A stretch of 64,000 nt of DNA from Sphagnum compactum (Eukaryota > Bryophyta > Sphagnopsida > Sphagnales), in assembly GCA_965153455.1 (NCBI GenBank), contig OZ234498.1, forward strand, positions 13,826,001-13,890,000, in the 5' to 3' direction. A program made the position numbers and the translations under genes. Every line of letters starts with the position of its first letter. Positions within the stretch are counted from its first letter, which is position 1. This document shows positions 1-11,618 of this stretch, one piece after another. A model generated the notes under the pieces. The model searched no databases and was not told the origin of the DNA. It saw nothing but the letters and a program-made list of their open reading frames with translations.

Positions 1-124
1 GGTTTTTTGTTTTTTGAAAGCACCTCACTGCACAGAAGATGCTTTTTGTCAATTGAAGATACCTTCCACCATTCACATGCAAACAAACCTTCAGCCATTC
101 ACAGAAAACAAAACATTTTTCACT

Positions 125-322
125 ATATGTCGGGGAAGGGATGATTCCCATGGGCTTCCCCTAAAGTCTTGGGCCTATGTTCTTGGGCCTATATGTCGGG
201 GAAGGGATGATTCCCATGGGCTTCCCCTAAAGTCTTGGGCCTATGTTCTTGGGCCTATATGTCGGGGAAGGGATGATTCCCATGGGCTTCCCCTAAAGTC
301 TTGGGCCTATGTTCTTGGGCTA
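125..322. repeat. 66-bp tandem array, about 3 copies
   Basis: Three nearly identical 66-bp units begin at 125, 191 and 257. Each contains a short inverted pair (GGGGAAG / CTTCCCC) around a CCATGG core, so each unit could fold into a hairpin. Because 66 is divisible by 3, the plus strand stays open through the array and would encode a 22-residue repeat. I see no gene context that makes this coding. Confidence 0.95.
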
Positions 323-2150
323 TAGCACTTGAGGTTGGAACCCTCAATTTAAGGATCACCATGCAAAAGTATAAGGGAATGCCTGCAAGTGAGTCATTTC
401 CTAATTTTGAGATTCCAACATGGCCAGTAGACTATGTTGGCATTGAGAGAAAGTTCCAATTACCCTACATAAAGCACCATCAGAATTTTTAACATTTTTT
501 CCATGTGATGTTGGTAAGATACAATTGGAAGAAATTAATAAAAAGAGGTAAGTTGCTACAAGCCAGTTCTTTTATTCTAATTTATCAAAGTTGAAAGATT
601 GAAAGATTGAAAGCCATCACATATTTACACAGTGGATAACCGTAAATCGTCTACACTTACAACTCCAAGGTTCGGCATTTACACTTACATGTATGTAAAT
701 AAGTGGTTTTACACTTACATAGAATATAAATAAAATTTGTTACTTACATTGAGGATATGTATGAAACCATATACAAGCCCAACTGAGAACCTCAAATGGA
801 GTGTTCTCAGCATTAGGGTCCAGCATTCCCCTTTCTGGGGCTTAAGTCCAGCACCCCCCACCTAATGCAGGGCCCTCATTCCCAGAACAACTCCAGATTC
901 TTAGCTTATACAAACAAAATGCCATGATATTATAAGATGACCATTTCATATACCCACCTTCACATACCTTGAAACAATGATATTTGTTATTGTTTGTTTT
1001 TTGTTACTTGATATTATAAGATGATCATTCCACATACCCTCATTATTTATCTGTGTGTATATGCCAGTATTGTCCAGGTCTTACTTTAAGTTATCATGAA
1101 CTTAAACATACCTCAACATGCATAGATCATAATGAGTGGGAACCAGGGACGGGTTCTTATGCTCCTTAAGAGTGGGTTGGATTGTATGCTCACTGAAGAG
1201 TGGGAGGGATCTTATGTAGCTGTACCATCCCTCCTACTCTTAAGCTTAAAGGAGAAGGCACAATATCCCTCCTCTTTCATATGACGAATATCCATGAATA
1301 CAAGATGCCCTCCAAATACATGGTATGAAATTTCTCCGAGTGCAATGCACACATTGAAGGATTTAAGAATAAAAAGTGATCATGCCTGAAAAGTGCAGAA
1401 ATGGGTTTTTTAAGCAAGGAGATATATTAAAAGACTGTGAAATGAAAAGGATTTTTCTTTCCTCCTTGCAGCATCGTCTCTCAAGTGTACACCTTCCTCC
1501 TTCCTATTCCACCTAATGGGAAAGCCTGCAAACCTGGGATCATACCACCAAACAAATAATGCTACACCAAACATTTGTATTGAAATGAAATAGATATTCC
1601 CTAGAAAGTTGGAACAAAAAGTCTTCACATATCATTGTACCTAGGTATTCCGTGGATAGGTACCACATCTACCTTTCAAGTCCAGCATTATTTTGTCGTG
1701 AAGGCAAAGCCCAAGAAAGCTTCGGTTAAGAAAAACTCAAGAGCATGGAGAGGATAATGACAACGGAAGTGGGAGATTTCGTTGAAAACAGACCACAACA
1801 GTTGCTTCTGTGCAATTTCACCAAGATGCGAAAAATAAATTTTAAAAATAGAATATTCTCTCACAATACTCCTTTTTTCTGGAAAAAAAAATCATCAAAC
1901 TTTGAAAAACATTTAATCACATTTGGACTTTTGATTTTAGTTTGGTAGCATTTTTAAACTAGTTTTTTTATAAATCTTTAGATAGGTTCTGAAAGGAGAT
2001 TTCCGATTACTGTTAAATCCTTAGTGGGATACTAGCCAATGATACAACATCAAAAAATTGAAAAAAAATAAAATCATTGGTGATGATAGCTCACAAATAT
2101 TTTGAATATATGTTCTGACCACATTTGCAGGCAATGAGTACAATGTACAT
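323..2150. other. intergenic, no gene seen
   Basis: AT-rich sequence without a supportable gene. It holds a short direct repeat (GATATTATAAGATGA near 925 and 1010) and a TTTACACTTACAT-rich patch near 640-725 whose words recur near 25.7 kb and 26.3 kb. Confidence 0.6.
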
Positions 2151-2153
2151 AAG

Positions 2154-2580
2154 GTGGTGGACATTCTCAACAAATTTCTACACATATCAGGGTTGGAATT
2201 GAACTGGCAAAAGAGCATGGCTTTGAGGGTATGGCGCAATCAAACTTCAAACCAAGGTGGCTACAGAAGCACAAATGGACGTGGGCAACTCATATTGTGT
2301 CAAAACTCTTGGGTACTCAAACTTCAAACCAAGGTGGCTACAGAAGCACAAATGGACGTGGGCAACTCATATTGTGTCAAAACTCTTGGGTACTGAATTT
2401 GGCCTCAACCTCGACTTTAATGATGTGGATGGATTTCTAAGAGAAAAGATACAAAAGAAAATTAGGTTCTGGAATACAGTCCATCTTCCTCTTGTTGATA
2501 GGGGCAGTCATTGTTAATGCAATCCTGACCTCCATCATCTAGTACTTTATAGCAACTTGGGGTGGTTCAGCAAGGGCAAT
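2154..2580 (+). pseudogene. broken LINE (non-LTR) reverse transcriptase fragment
   Basis: The plus strand encodes SGLELNWQKS near the start. After an interruption it encodes residues resembling IQKKIRFWNTVHLPL and YFIATWGGSARAI. These fit the later part of plant LINE reverse transcriptases: an 'SGLxLNxxKS' block, then 'KxxxW....LSLxGR' and 'S.WYF...W.GS' blocks. Frame shifts and stops break it, and a 77-bp duplication sits inside. Only a few hundred bases remain; I see no endonuclease or RNase H domain nearby. Recognition is by motif memory, not by a search. Confidence 0.6.
2241..2394. repeat. 77-bp tandem duplication inside the LINE fragment
   Basis: Two near-identical 77-bp units begin at 2241 and 2318. 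Since 77 is not a multiple of 3, the duplication shifts the reading frame of the LINE-derived sequence, so it arose in, or contributed to, a dead copy. Confidence 0.93.
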
Positions 2581-2599
2581 ACGTAAGTGCAGAGCCTTG

Positions 2600-5500
2600 T
2601 TAATGAACTATGTGATGAAAAGTGAAAAGAAGATGAAAACCTAAGTCGATGAATACAACATCATTAATTGTCGAAAGTTGTATCCAACAAAGTTTTGACA
2701 ATTGATGGTGATGGTGCAAAATGTTGAGCCTCACAACACAGGCAATTTGAAGACAAGTCATGAAACAAGTTGATTCAAGAAGTTGACAATGTGATGCATA
2801 ATTTCAGAATGTTTACCAATAGATCTTCCCCATAAACAACAAAATTTTCTTTCGAATAGATCTCTCTACTTTGGAGCTCCCATTCATGTGGATACTTTCT
2901 CCTTAACAATAGGCCCCGATAGAATTACAACCAAGAAAGGAAACATTACAATTGACTTGCCATAAGGACTGTTCTCGAATCCCTAAAGCCTCTCATCATA
3001 ACCTTGACTGTGACCCCTAAAATCAACTTCTAAACATTTTAACTTCTATCGAAACCCATATGCAGCGAGCGAAAAAGATGTGTGCCTCAGACAAAAATAG
3101 GTTGCAAACAACGAGCATTACTCTCCCAACAAACATCATGCGATGCTAGTTTCTAAAGTTATGTAAAACATCAAAAATCGCAAATCGAAAATAAAAAATA
3201 CTTAGCTTCTCCACTGCAGAGGTAGCTTTTCAAATAACAGAGCCTTTGACATCCCATCCCTTGCATAAGCCAACGCCAACTTAGAAATTACCAGCGTCCC
3301 CAACAACGAAGAATAACAAGACAGTACATCAAGCACCGAATGCAGAACATCGTCGTAACAAAATCATGCCACCACTCATATCTGCAACAAACATACCACA
3401 ATAACAAAAACAAAACCGAAAATCCGCAACAAGAAGCATCTTAAAGCATGAAAGGACTTTACATCAATTTGAACTCTCTTGAAAGGAGTAATATTCTGGT
3501 GTCATTGGATTGAAAGAAACAAAACAAATCTTCAAAGACCATGCATGGTCTGATTATAAATTAGGTCATATGGTTTTAGACGAGATAGTGAGCTATGGCA
3601 GACTAGAGTGAGTGGGATAGAACTCTTGGATTGGTTGACAAAACCCTAGTTGCTAAAAAGGAATATTTTGCAAACTTCAATAGAAAATGGTGCTCCCATG
3701 TCACTGTGTGTGTTAGGAACAACCATAATGTTTGATGGAGTTATCAACTATGTAAACTTGTTAGTTTGATCGATTAGTCATGTGTTGATGTTGGGTTTTG
3801 GGGGGGTTGTGTTCCCCATGCTCTTGTTTTTCCTTTTCTTTTGCAATGGATTTTTTTCCATTTGTTTATGTGTGTGTGTGTTCTAATTTCTCTGTGCCTT
3901 TGATATGTCAGTTCCTTGTGCGTATTGAATTCTGCAATTGGAAGAACAAAATTGGACAATATATGTGCAGGGCAATGCCCCAAGGTGGAAGGTGTTCCCA
4001 AAATAAGGAACCTAAGTGAGGCCAAGCCCTACATTTTTGGGAATGCCTTCTTCACACATAGACATTAATCCAATGTAGAAAATGAGCCAAATCATGAGAA
4101 TTTAATCATATGTAGATCATGAGACGGTGATGGGTGCATAGATCACAAGGTGCATGTCCCTTTAGGTGCAAAGCCATATTCTTACACCTACTTTTCAAGG
4201 TGCAAAGGCACCTTAGGGTTTTGGTAGGGTGCATTTGACCAAAATGGATATCATAGGCCTTGTTTTTATAAGTGAAAAAATGTGATCAAAAGTTATATGA
4301 TTATCGTATTGAATCTTTCGTGATCTGAACTCAAATACATTGTATGTGTAATGTAATGCTTAGAGCATTTTTACAATTAAAAATGGTTATGTAGTCTTTT
4401 TGAACTTTTAAATTTACAAAAGAAATTATAACAAATTACAAATATGAATGTGAATTTTAATTTAAATGGGAGAATGTATATTTTAAATTTTCAATGATAT
4501 GAGTTGATGAAATATGTTGTGTATGACATTCTAAAATCATGATTTTAGAACTTTTCAAAAAAATCCACATGCACACTCTAAAGTTAAATATTTTGGAAAT
4601 TCCATAATGGACATAAAACTTAAAAAATCAAAGAAACTACCTTGGAATAGCATGTTTTTTAATTATCAATATGAAGAATGTTTGAAATTCAATAATCTCA
4701 TTCAATAATATTCAAGGCATAATGAACATTTAACAATTTCCTTATATATACATAACTACGATTGGAAAAATAAATAAATAAAATAAAAGTTCACATTGAT
4801 ATTAACCATTCTAATATATATATGGAAGAAGAAAATAAGTTATAAATCAAATGATCAAATCATTTCAAAAGAAATCATCTTGTACTTTCCATGTGTAAAA
4901 AGTGGTCCACCACACCATGCCAAATCCCATTACACTATCAATAGGCATAAGGTGTTACCACATTTATAACCAATTCTAGTCAGAGATAAACATCGATGCA
5001 ACCCTTGACCAAGTTTGGGGCAAAAGAAAGAGGAAATGGGCTAAAAATAAGCTAAGACAAAAAAGAGGCCTAGAACGAACATTGGAGGGATGAACATGAA
5101 GCACTCTTAGGGCTCTCAAGATAAATTTTCATTATAAACGTTGAATGTCCTAGAATGTCCCAAATCTTTGAGACAAAGTGCAAAAGGCAAATCTAGTGCA
5201 AATAAAAATTCCTTTATAATATTGGAAACTCTCAAAGTATAGATATTGAAAATGAACTTGCATTTTCCATTTGGAGCTTGGAACTAAGACTTATCACAAA
5301 AAAAAAGTTTTGTAGTTAAATCAACAATTTGACTCCCGACCACAAAAACCCTATATAAACATGGGTCAAATGACCCCCATGAAGGCATGTGACATGGCAT
5401 TGAAAAGATATTGATGAAAAATATAAAATAGTATGGTCACATGCTCAAAATAGTCTTGAAACAAGGAAATAAAAATCTCTAAATATTTGGGACAATAAGA

Positions 5501-5620
5501 ATCCCAACTTGGGAAATTCAAGGTTGTGACAACATCTGGACGTCCATCATACCACAATGCCTCCATTTGGGTTGCCTAAAGGAAAGTTAAAGGTGACCTA
5601 TATTCGCATCATTTAGTTGC
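2600..5620. other. intergenic, no gene seen
   Basis: AT-rich DNA with only short chance open frames. Nothing recognisable was found on either strand. Confidence 0.55.
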
Positions 5621-5780
5621 CCTAAATCATATGGCAACCAAATTTTTTGAAAATAGCAACCACACAAAATCTTCGAGTAGTGATTGAAATTTTCGATCAT
5701 TAAATCAATGGTGGAATTTAAACCATTGTTAATCAAATGACTAAAAATGCTTTGGGTCATGACCAAAAAAATTTGGTTGC

Positions 5781-5812
5781 CAAATTGTCAAAAAAAAAAA
5801 TTTGACAATTTG
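5781..5812. repeat. perfect 12-bp inverted repeat with A-rich loop
   Basis: CAAATTGTCAAA at 5781-5792 is exactly complementary to TTTGACAATTTG at 5801-5812, separated by eight A residues. Confidence 0.9.
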
Positions 5813-5924
5813 ATTCAACTGAATTTTTTTGATTGCCCAATTTGGCAACTCAAAGTTGGCAACCAAATTGTTGAAACAACAATTTATTTTTTTTGGGATG
5901 GTGACCAAAAAATTTCAATTCCTA

Positions 5925-5956
5925 GATCAATGGTGGAAATTAAGCCACCATTGATC
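5925..5956. repeat. perfect 12-bp inverted repeat
   Basis: GATCAATGGTGG (5925-5936) and CCACCATTGATC (5945-5956) are exact reverse complements around an 8-base loop. Confidence 0.9.
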
Positions 5957-6089
5957 AAATCATTGAATATCTTCGGCCAATGACCGAAAATCCTTTTAGG
6001 CAATGACCAAAAACTTTTAATCACATGATTTGATAATTGAAAACTTTCAATTGCTTAGTTTAACAACCAAAAAATTGGGTAACCAACAA

Positions 6090-8410
6090 ATTTCACTCAC
6101 CAAAACTAATCATTCCATGGATAACTTGTGGCATTAATCTAGAACAAGTTTATTTATAGTTTAAAATCCAAATCCAAGGTTTTTTAATTCACAATACAAA
6201 GCAATTTAACACATTTTTCCATAAGTTAGTGATATTTGTCAACTTAACATTATCAACATAATTAGTAACATCAAAACATGTTTTGTTGCAATGGAAAATT
6301 GTTGGACTAGATGTTGAGTAAACATAATAATGATAACTGGGTAAAAAAAAGATATAATGAATTGATAATGTAGCATTCTTAGACAATTGTGAACAAGGTG
6401 TGGATTATGGCCTACTATGTAGATTGAATTTCGTCCAAAAAAAATTCCATGGGTGAAAATGTTTAAAATATATTTTAAAACACTAGTTACATCTCTAAAT
6501 AATGATTTTACATACTACGTGTCAATTAAACTTCAAGTTTATCCAAATGTTAAGTATTATGATACATTATAAACATTATTGGATACATATAAATTGCACA
6601 TTGTCAACACTAACTTAGTTAATCATTCAAAGCCATGTAAAATAAAGACATTTTTTGTTGCGGTACACTAGATTATGAATATACCCAAATACAACATCCC
6701 TAAATCTTTGTATAACAACTCCCAAATGATTAATTTTTTTAAAATTCCAATTATCTTTATTTTTGAACATTGTCAAAATACAAATTTCACTTGATGTGAT
6801 GTAATTTCTAGATATTAAATTTGATGTAAATAAAAAATTGATGACCCCAAGATTGTTAAAATATATGCATGTTGTAGCATTTCCAACCTCTATATCACTT
6901 TCATGCTTACAGTTACATAAACACAAATGAGAAAATTCAAATAGATAAGTAGATTAAAACAACACACAAAACTTATAGAAGTTGTTGAAATTTATGTCAA
7001 AATAGAACATTAAACATAAAATTTCTCCTTAACCATTGCTAATGACCATTTGTAAATTAATCCAATAGGCCAATTTTCCAAACCCAAAAGTGATATCCTA
7101 AATTGTTGATTATAGACCAACTTTATTTTTAAAATCAAAGTAAGAAAACATTCTTTAGCACAAACCTTTTGAAGTTGATTTAAAGATTTCAAGGCTTGTT
7201 AAATATATTGTCACTTAGCTTAAGATGTTACCTTGGGTCTTAAAGGTGAAATATTTTTTCTTAATTCATTGTAGCTACTAATTTTATTAGAAATTTTTAA
7301 TTGATTTGATAGCCTTATTCCCAACCAAATTTTTGTTTTTTGTGCAAAATTTCACCAAAAGGCTCAAAAGAAAGGGTTACAAACCATAACCAAGGAATTT
7401 TGTAGAAAAAAGTACGGTTGTTTGTCAAATCCATCTAAGCCATTGATGGGTGATAACCACTAATGCTCCATCATAGATATCCTATGACAATTTAGATGTA
7501 GATGGCTCAAGATGAAAAGGTTAGATTTTACATTCAAAAACCTAGTTTTATAATGTGGCATCACACCAACATCTTGTTGCTCCCAAAATAATTTGCCTCT
7601 TATACTCACAAATTGCAATCCATTGTCATTGCCTCCATTACTTTTATTTTTGTAAGGTTCACCAACATTATCATGTTGCAAACAGTTATGGATTAGGTTG
7701 TCTCAAAATGTACATCACAAGGTTATTTTTTCACTACTACAAAAGATTAAAATGGTCCCCGACATTATTGAATTTACAATATTTAAAAAAAGGTACTAGT
7801 TTTTATGAAATAAAATATTATTCCAATAGACCCTAATTGAATCACAATCAATTTTTTTGTATACACCAAATGAAGTACTTTTAAAGTTTCATAGATTGAA
7901 AATCATCACAATCCATATAAAACTCATAAATGTACTCATAATTTTCATTGTTGTGAATTTTTTGTTTGGAGTTTTTCCTCAAAATTCATGTGGATGATTA
8001 CCTAGTTAAATTTACATTTTAAGGTGCCATTGGCAAAAAGCCAAAAATGTGATGGACTTTTGAAAGCCCTAGAATTGTTTGATTTTAGAAAGTCCTTTTG
8101 GAGAATAAATTTTAACAATTTTTGCAACCTTGTTATTTCATTAGGTTCTACATAATGTAAAGGAATTTTGACTATTTTGTTTTGCTAGAAAAGAATAAAC
8201 TTAAGTTCCTCAAATGTGATGGTGATGGGTGATTTTAGTTTCTAGTGTTAAAATTTGGTCCAAATGGACTCCTAATTTGTCCAAGAAAGAACCACCATAG
8301 TTTATAATTACCTTTATGCTTAAAACATTATGTTGCTCAATGTTCATTAGGAATCAAGAATTTGCAAATCACTTAACACATTGAGTTGGAGTAACACATT
8401 TGTGCAACAC
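6090..8410. other. intergenic, no gene seen
   Basis: AT-rich DNA. The open frames here are short, AT-biased and without recognisable motifs. Confidence 0.55.
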
Positions 8411-8820
8411 TATCACTACAAGAAATAATGGCCTTTTTTATTAGGAAAATCGGTCCAAAAGACCCATTTTGCCCCCCCATCCAACTTGACAAAAATGTCA
8501 TTTTGGACAAGTTGATTTGGACATGTTTGTTTTGATTGGTGTTTTTCTTACCAAAGGACTTAGGATGTTTGGACTAGTCAAAATGATCAATTGTCAATTT
8601 GACCATTGGTATATTAAACCATCATTATCTATGTTTTAATTTAAACCATGTGTCATCATTATGTTACATCTTGGAAGGTGACGTGGCATTGTACATGCTG
8701 TAGAAAGGTATGTTCTTAAGTAGCTACCTACATTCTACCTATGACCATGTCTACAATGTACATTGTACACACACACCATATGCCTCACCATATAAGAATT
8801 TTGTATATGTGATTTGCCAA

Positions 8821-8865
8821 GTTTGAACCCCAAGACTTTATGGAGGCACACCAATGCCTTTGCCA
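8821..8865 (-). promoter_or_regulatory. tRNA-like (polymerase III A/B box) module in CACTA-like copy 1
   Basis: On the minus strand TGGCAAAGGCA (8855-8865) resembles a tRNA A box, and GGTTCAAAC (8821-8829) resembles a B box. Their spacing is roughly that of a tRNA or tRNA-derived SINE. No full cloverleaf is visible, so this is not a tRNA gene call. It may be a SINE-like head captured by the element. Confidence 0.35.
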
Positions 8866-9179
8866 TCAAATCACACTACTTTCTATTAGTATAAAGTGTG
8901 AAACATTTGGTTTTACCTTCTAAACTATGGAATCATTAAAAAATCTTAAATTGACTCACCTTTCTAATTTCAAATCTTGTTCAAATGAAACAAATAAATA
9001 CATAATGTTCAAATTTATTCAAAGATCCATTCAATAATATCAATATATATATTGTAAATGTTTAAATGAGTTTTAAATAACGTTTTTGAAAAACACAAAT
9101 CATTAGCAAATTGACACAAATGAACTTATGATTCCTCCAATTCCAACTACATTTCATAGTGTGATTAAACAATACAAGA

Positions 9180-9770
9180 TAGGTAGGTAAAATAGGTGGG
9201 TATAATAGGTAAGTATAGGTAGGTAAGTAAAGTAAGTAGGTGGTTATAAAATTATTATTGTGGTAGGTAGGTGACTAGGTAATACTTAATTAATGTATCA
9301 TGTGTGGTAATGTAGGTAGGTAGGTAGGTTAGCTTATTAACTAAGGTTAGGTTATCTACATGGCATAAGCTAGGTTAGGTTATGCTTGTAGCTAGTGAAT
9401 TGCCATTAGTAGGGAATGTTATTAATTCATAACATACCTACCTACCTACTTACCACATATGAATTCACGACACACCTACTTACTTATCTACCAAACATGA
9501 ATTAATAACATTATATAGTGGCAATTCATTATAAGCATAACCTAGCCTAACCTATGCTAGGTAGTTAATAGGTTAACCTATTAGTTATAATATGTCATAG
9601 GTCGAACATGCATAGTTAATACTTTAGGTAAGTAACCTAGGCCTAATTAATATGCTAGGTAGGTAGTAGGTACCTAGGTTTTATTAGTAGACTACTAATT
9701 ATGCTAGGTAGTTAACTTAGGCCTAAGTAGTAGGCTAATTAGGTATGCTAGGTACATAGGTAGCATTGGC
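9180..9770. repeat. AGGT/ACCT tetranucleotide-rich tract
   Basis: Interrupted runs of AGGT (for example 9180-9340), then ACCT (9436-9490), then AGGT-like words again. The tract switches strand within the element, so large foldback structures are possible. Confidence 0.85.
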
Positions 9771-10018
9771 CTAGGTCTGCCTAACTAATGTCAAATCAAT
9801 ATGTCTAATTTGACTAAGCCATGGTCATTTTGACAAACCTTTTTATTTTGTTTATCCTTTTTGATTAGATGTTCGATTGACACCTAATCAAAAAGGTCAC
9901 TTTATCAAATGTACTAGTAAAAAATAACACATTTTTTTCATGTCCTAGCCCTCTAGTCAAAATGGACATCACTTTCGGTCAAGTTGGAATTATAGAAAAG
10001 GTGTGATTTCTTATAATA

Positions 10019-11618
10019 TACCATTGTGTAATGTTAATTTTGGAGCAATGAACTTGGAGCCTTGAACTTTGACTTGGTCAACAACAATGATGTTGAGTTG
10101 CAAATGTTGAAAATCTATTGTGCAACCATAGATTTCAAACAATAAATGGCAAGGTGAATCTCCAAAAACACCAATTTGTAATTTGTAATTATTAGCACAA
10201 TTCAAAGTTAGCTACTAAACCTTGTTAACTACACAACAATAATCAAATTCTTGTGTGTGACATTGACAATCTAATTAATCATCATGGTCATGTTCAACTT
10301 CCAAGTTTTCTTGTGTTTGGACTTTGGAGTAATTTTTCAAAACTAACATCATGTCAAGTCTTGGCCCTTGGGATTGATTATCTAATCATGATTGATTATG
10401 ACTCATTAATCTTGATCAACTCATGGACTCATCGACAATTAGAGTCCATTGGGGTTGATATTGAATTGGATCATGGACACTTGCTCACATCCTCACAAAT
10501 CACTTTATAGATCATTCGTACTACATAGATTGATTCTTTTAGAATTTCATGGTCATTCACATTAATCATAAGTGTCATCATGTTCAACAATCAAAAGTTG
10601 AATGTTGAAACATAGATTAATTTGGGAATTCAATTTGTATTTTCATTATTTATTTGTTTATTGTTTGTGATGTTTACTTTGTGAGCATTGGAACTCCATT
10701 GTTGTTCGTGAGGCACTTGTCAATGGCTCCTGGCAATGTTAATTAATGTTCACAATTTTGTGATTATTGAGCTTCCAGTTTTTCTTTTTTATGTTTATGG
10801 GACCACTGATTCTTGAGTTCCAACTTCTAAGATTCTATCACAACTCACAAGGGTTCAAGGTTCAAGCACTTTTGTGATATTTGCGTAACAAAAGGCAACA
10901 ACTTGCAAGGTCAAAATCAATCATCACATTGTGGACAAAGCAAAATCAATTATCTTCAACTTAGACTTTGATTTTTTTCCCATTGTGTGTACCTTAAGTT
11001 CTTTTCACATGATGTATGTGATTATATGTGATCACTAAAGGGCTAAAAAAGAATTTTTTGAAATTATGTCCATTTTCTTTGAGGCTTTATTACTTGATTT
11101 TTTTTTGTCTATTCATATTCTTGCGACCATTAACTAATGTTAGGTCCTAGTCCCTAACCTCTTAGGATCATGTCAAAACTTCAACCCCTTAAAAACTTTT
11201 AAATTTAAATTTTTATTCAGGGACAAAGTCCCCTAGTTTGATGTTGTTTCTTTTAGTGCAACTATCCCCATGAGTTTTTCTTTTGTTTTTGTTTATTTTA
11301 GTATAATCCCCATGGATGCATGCTATATGGATGAGATTCCCATGGGTGCATTTTATATGAAAGCATGTAGGTTGTCACAAGGCTTTGGTAGCCATGCCAT
11401 GGGTGAAAAACAAAAAAACATTATTTCTTGAAAAACAATATTCATGTTGTTAATGAGAAGTTGTATTTTGTCAAAGGTCCTAAAACAAGGTTGTAACAAG
11501 TCATTCATGATGTAACTCAAATTGATAGGAAGAAAACTATTCATTTTCAATTTTCATTTTTTCAATCATGACTACCCCATGATAGAACATACAACAATGC
11601 AAAAATTTGTGTAATTGA
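10019..11618. other. intergenic, no gene seen
   Basis: AT-rich DNA between the CACTA-like element and the hAT relic. I could not assign any frame to a family. Confidence 0.5.

Larger units (their letters stand above)
5700..5990. repeat. degenerate direct repeat about 225 bp apart, with hairpins
   Basis: A block starting ATCAATGGTGGAA at about 5703 recurs at about 5928, followed in both places by a similar run (ATCAAATxA...GGxCAATGACC-like). Two perfect 12-bp inverted repeats lie within this segment and are listed separately. Confidence 0.6.
8414..10018. mobile_element. non-autonomous CACTA (En/Spm)-like element, copy 1
   Basis: The left end is CACTACAAGAAAT (8414-8426), the classic plant CACTA terminus. 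The right end, read inward on the minus strand, is TATTATAAGAAAT (10006-10018). It differs from the left end at three positions, all explainable as C-to-T decay. Flanking trinucleotides are TAT and TAC, a possible worn 3-bp target duplication. Both subterminal regions repeat TTTGACTA / TAGTCAAA words, like the subterminal repeats of Spm elements. The roughly 1.6-kb interior has no transposase and is dominated by AGGT/ACCT runs. A related copy in opposite orientation lies at 32200-33532, sharing both ends and the interior style. Confidence 0.68.
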
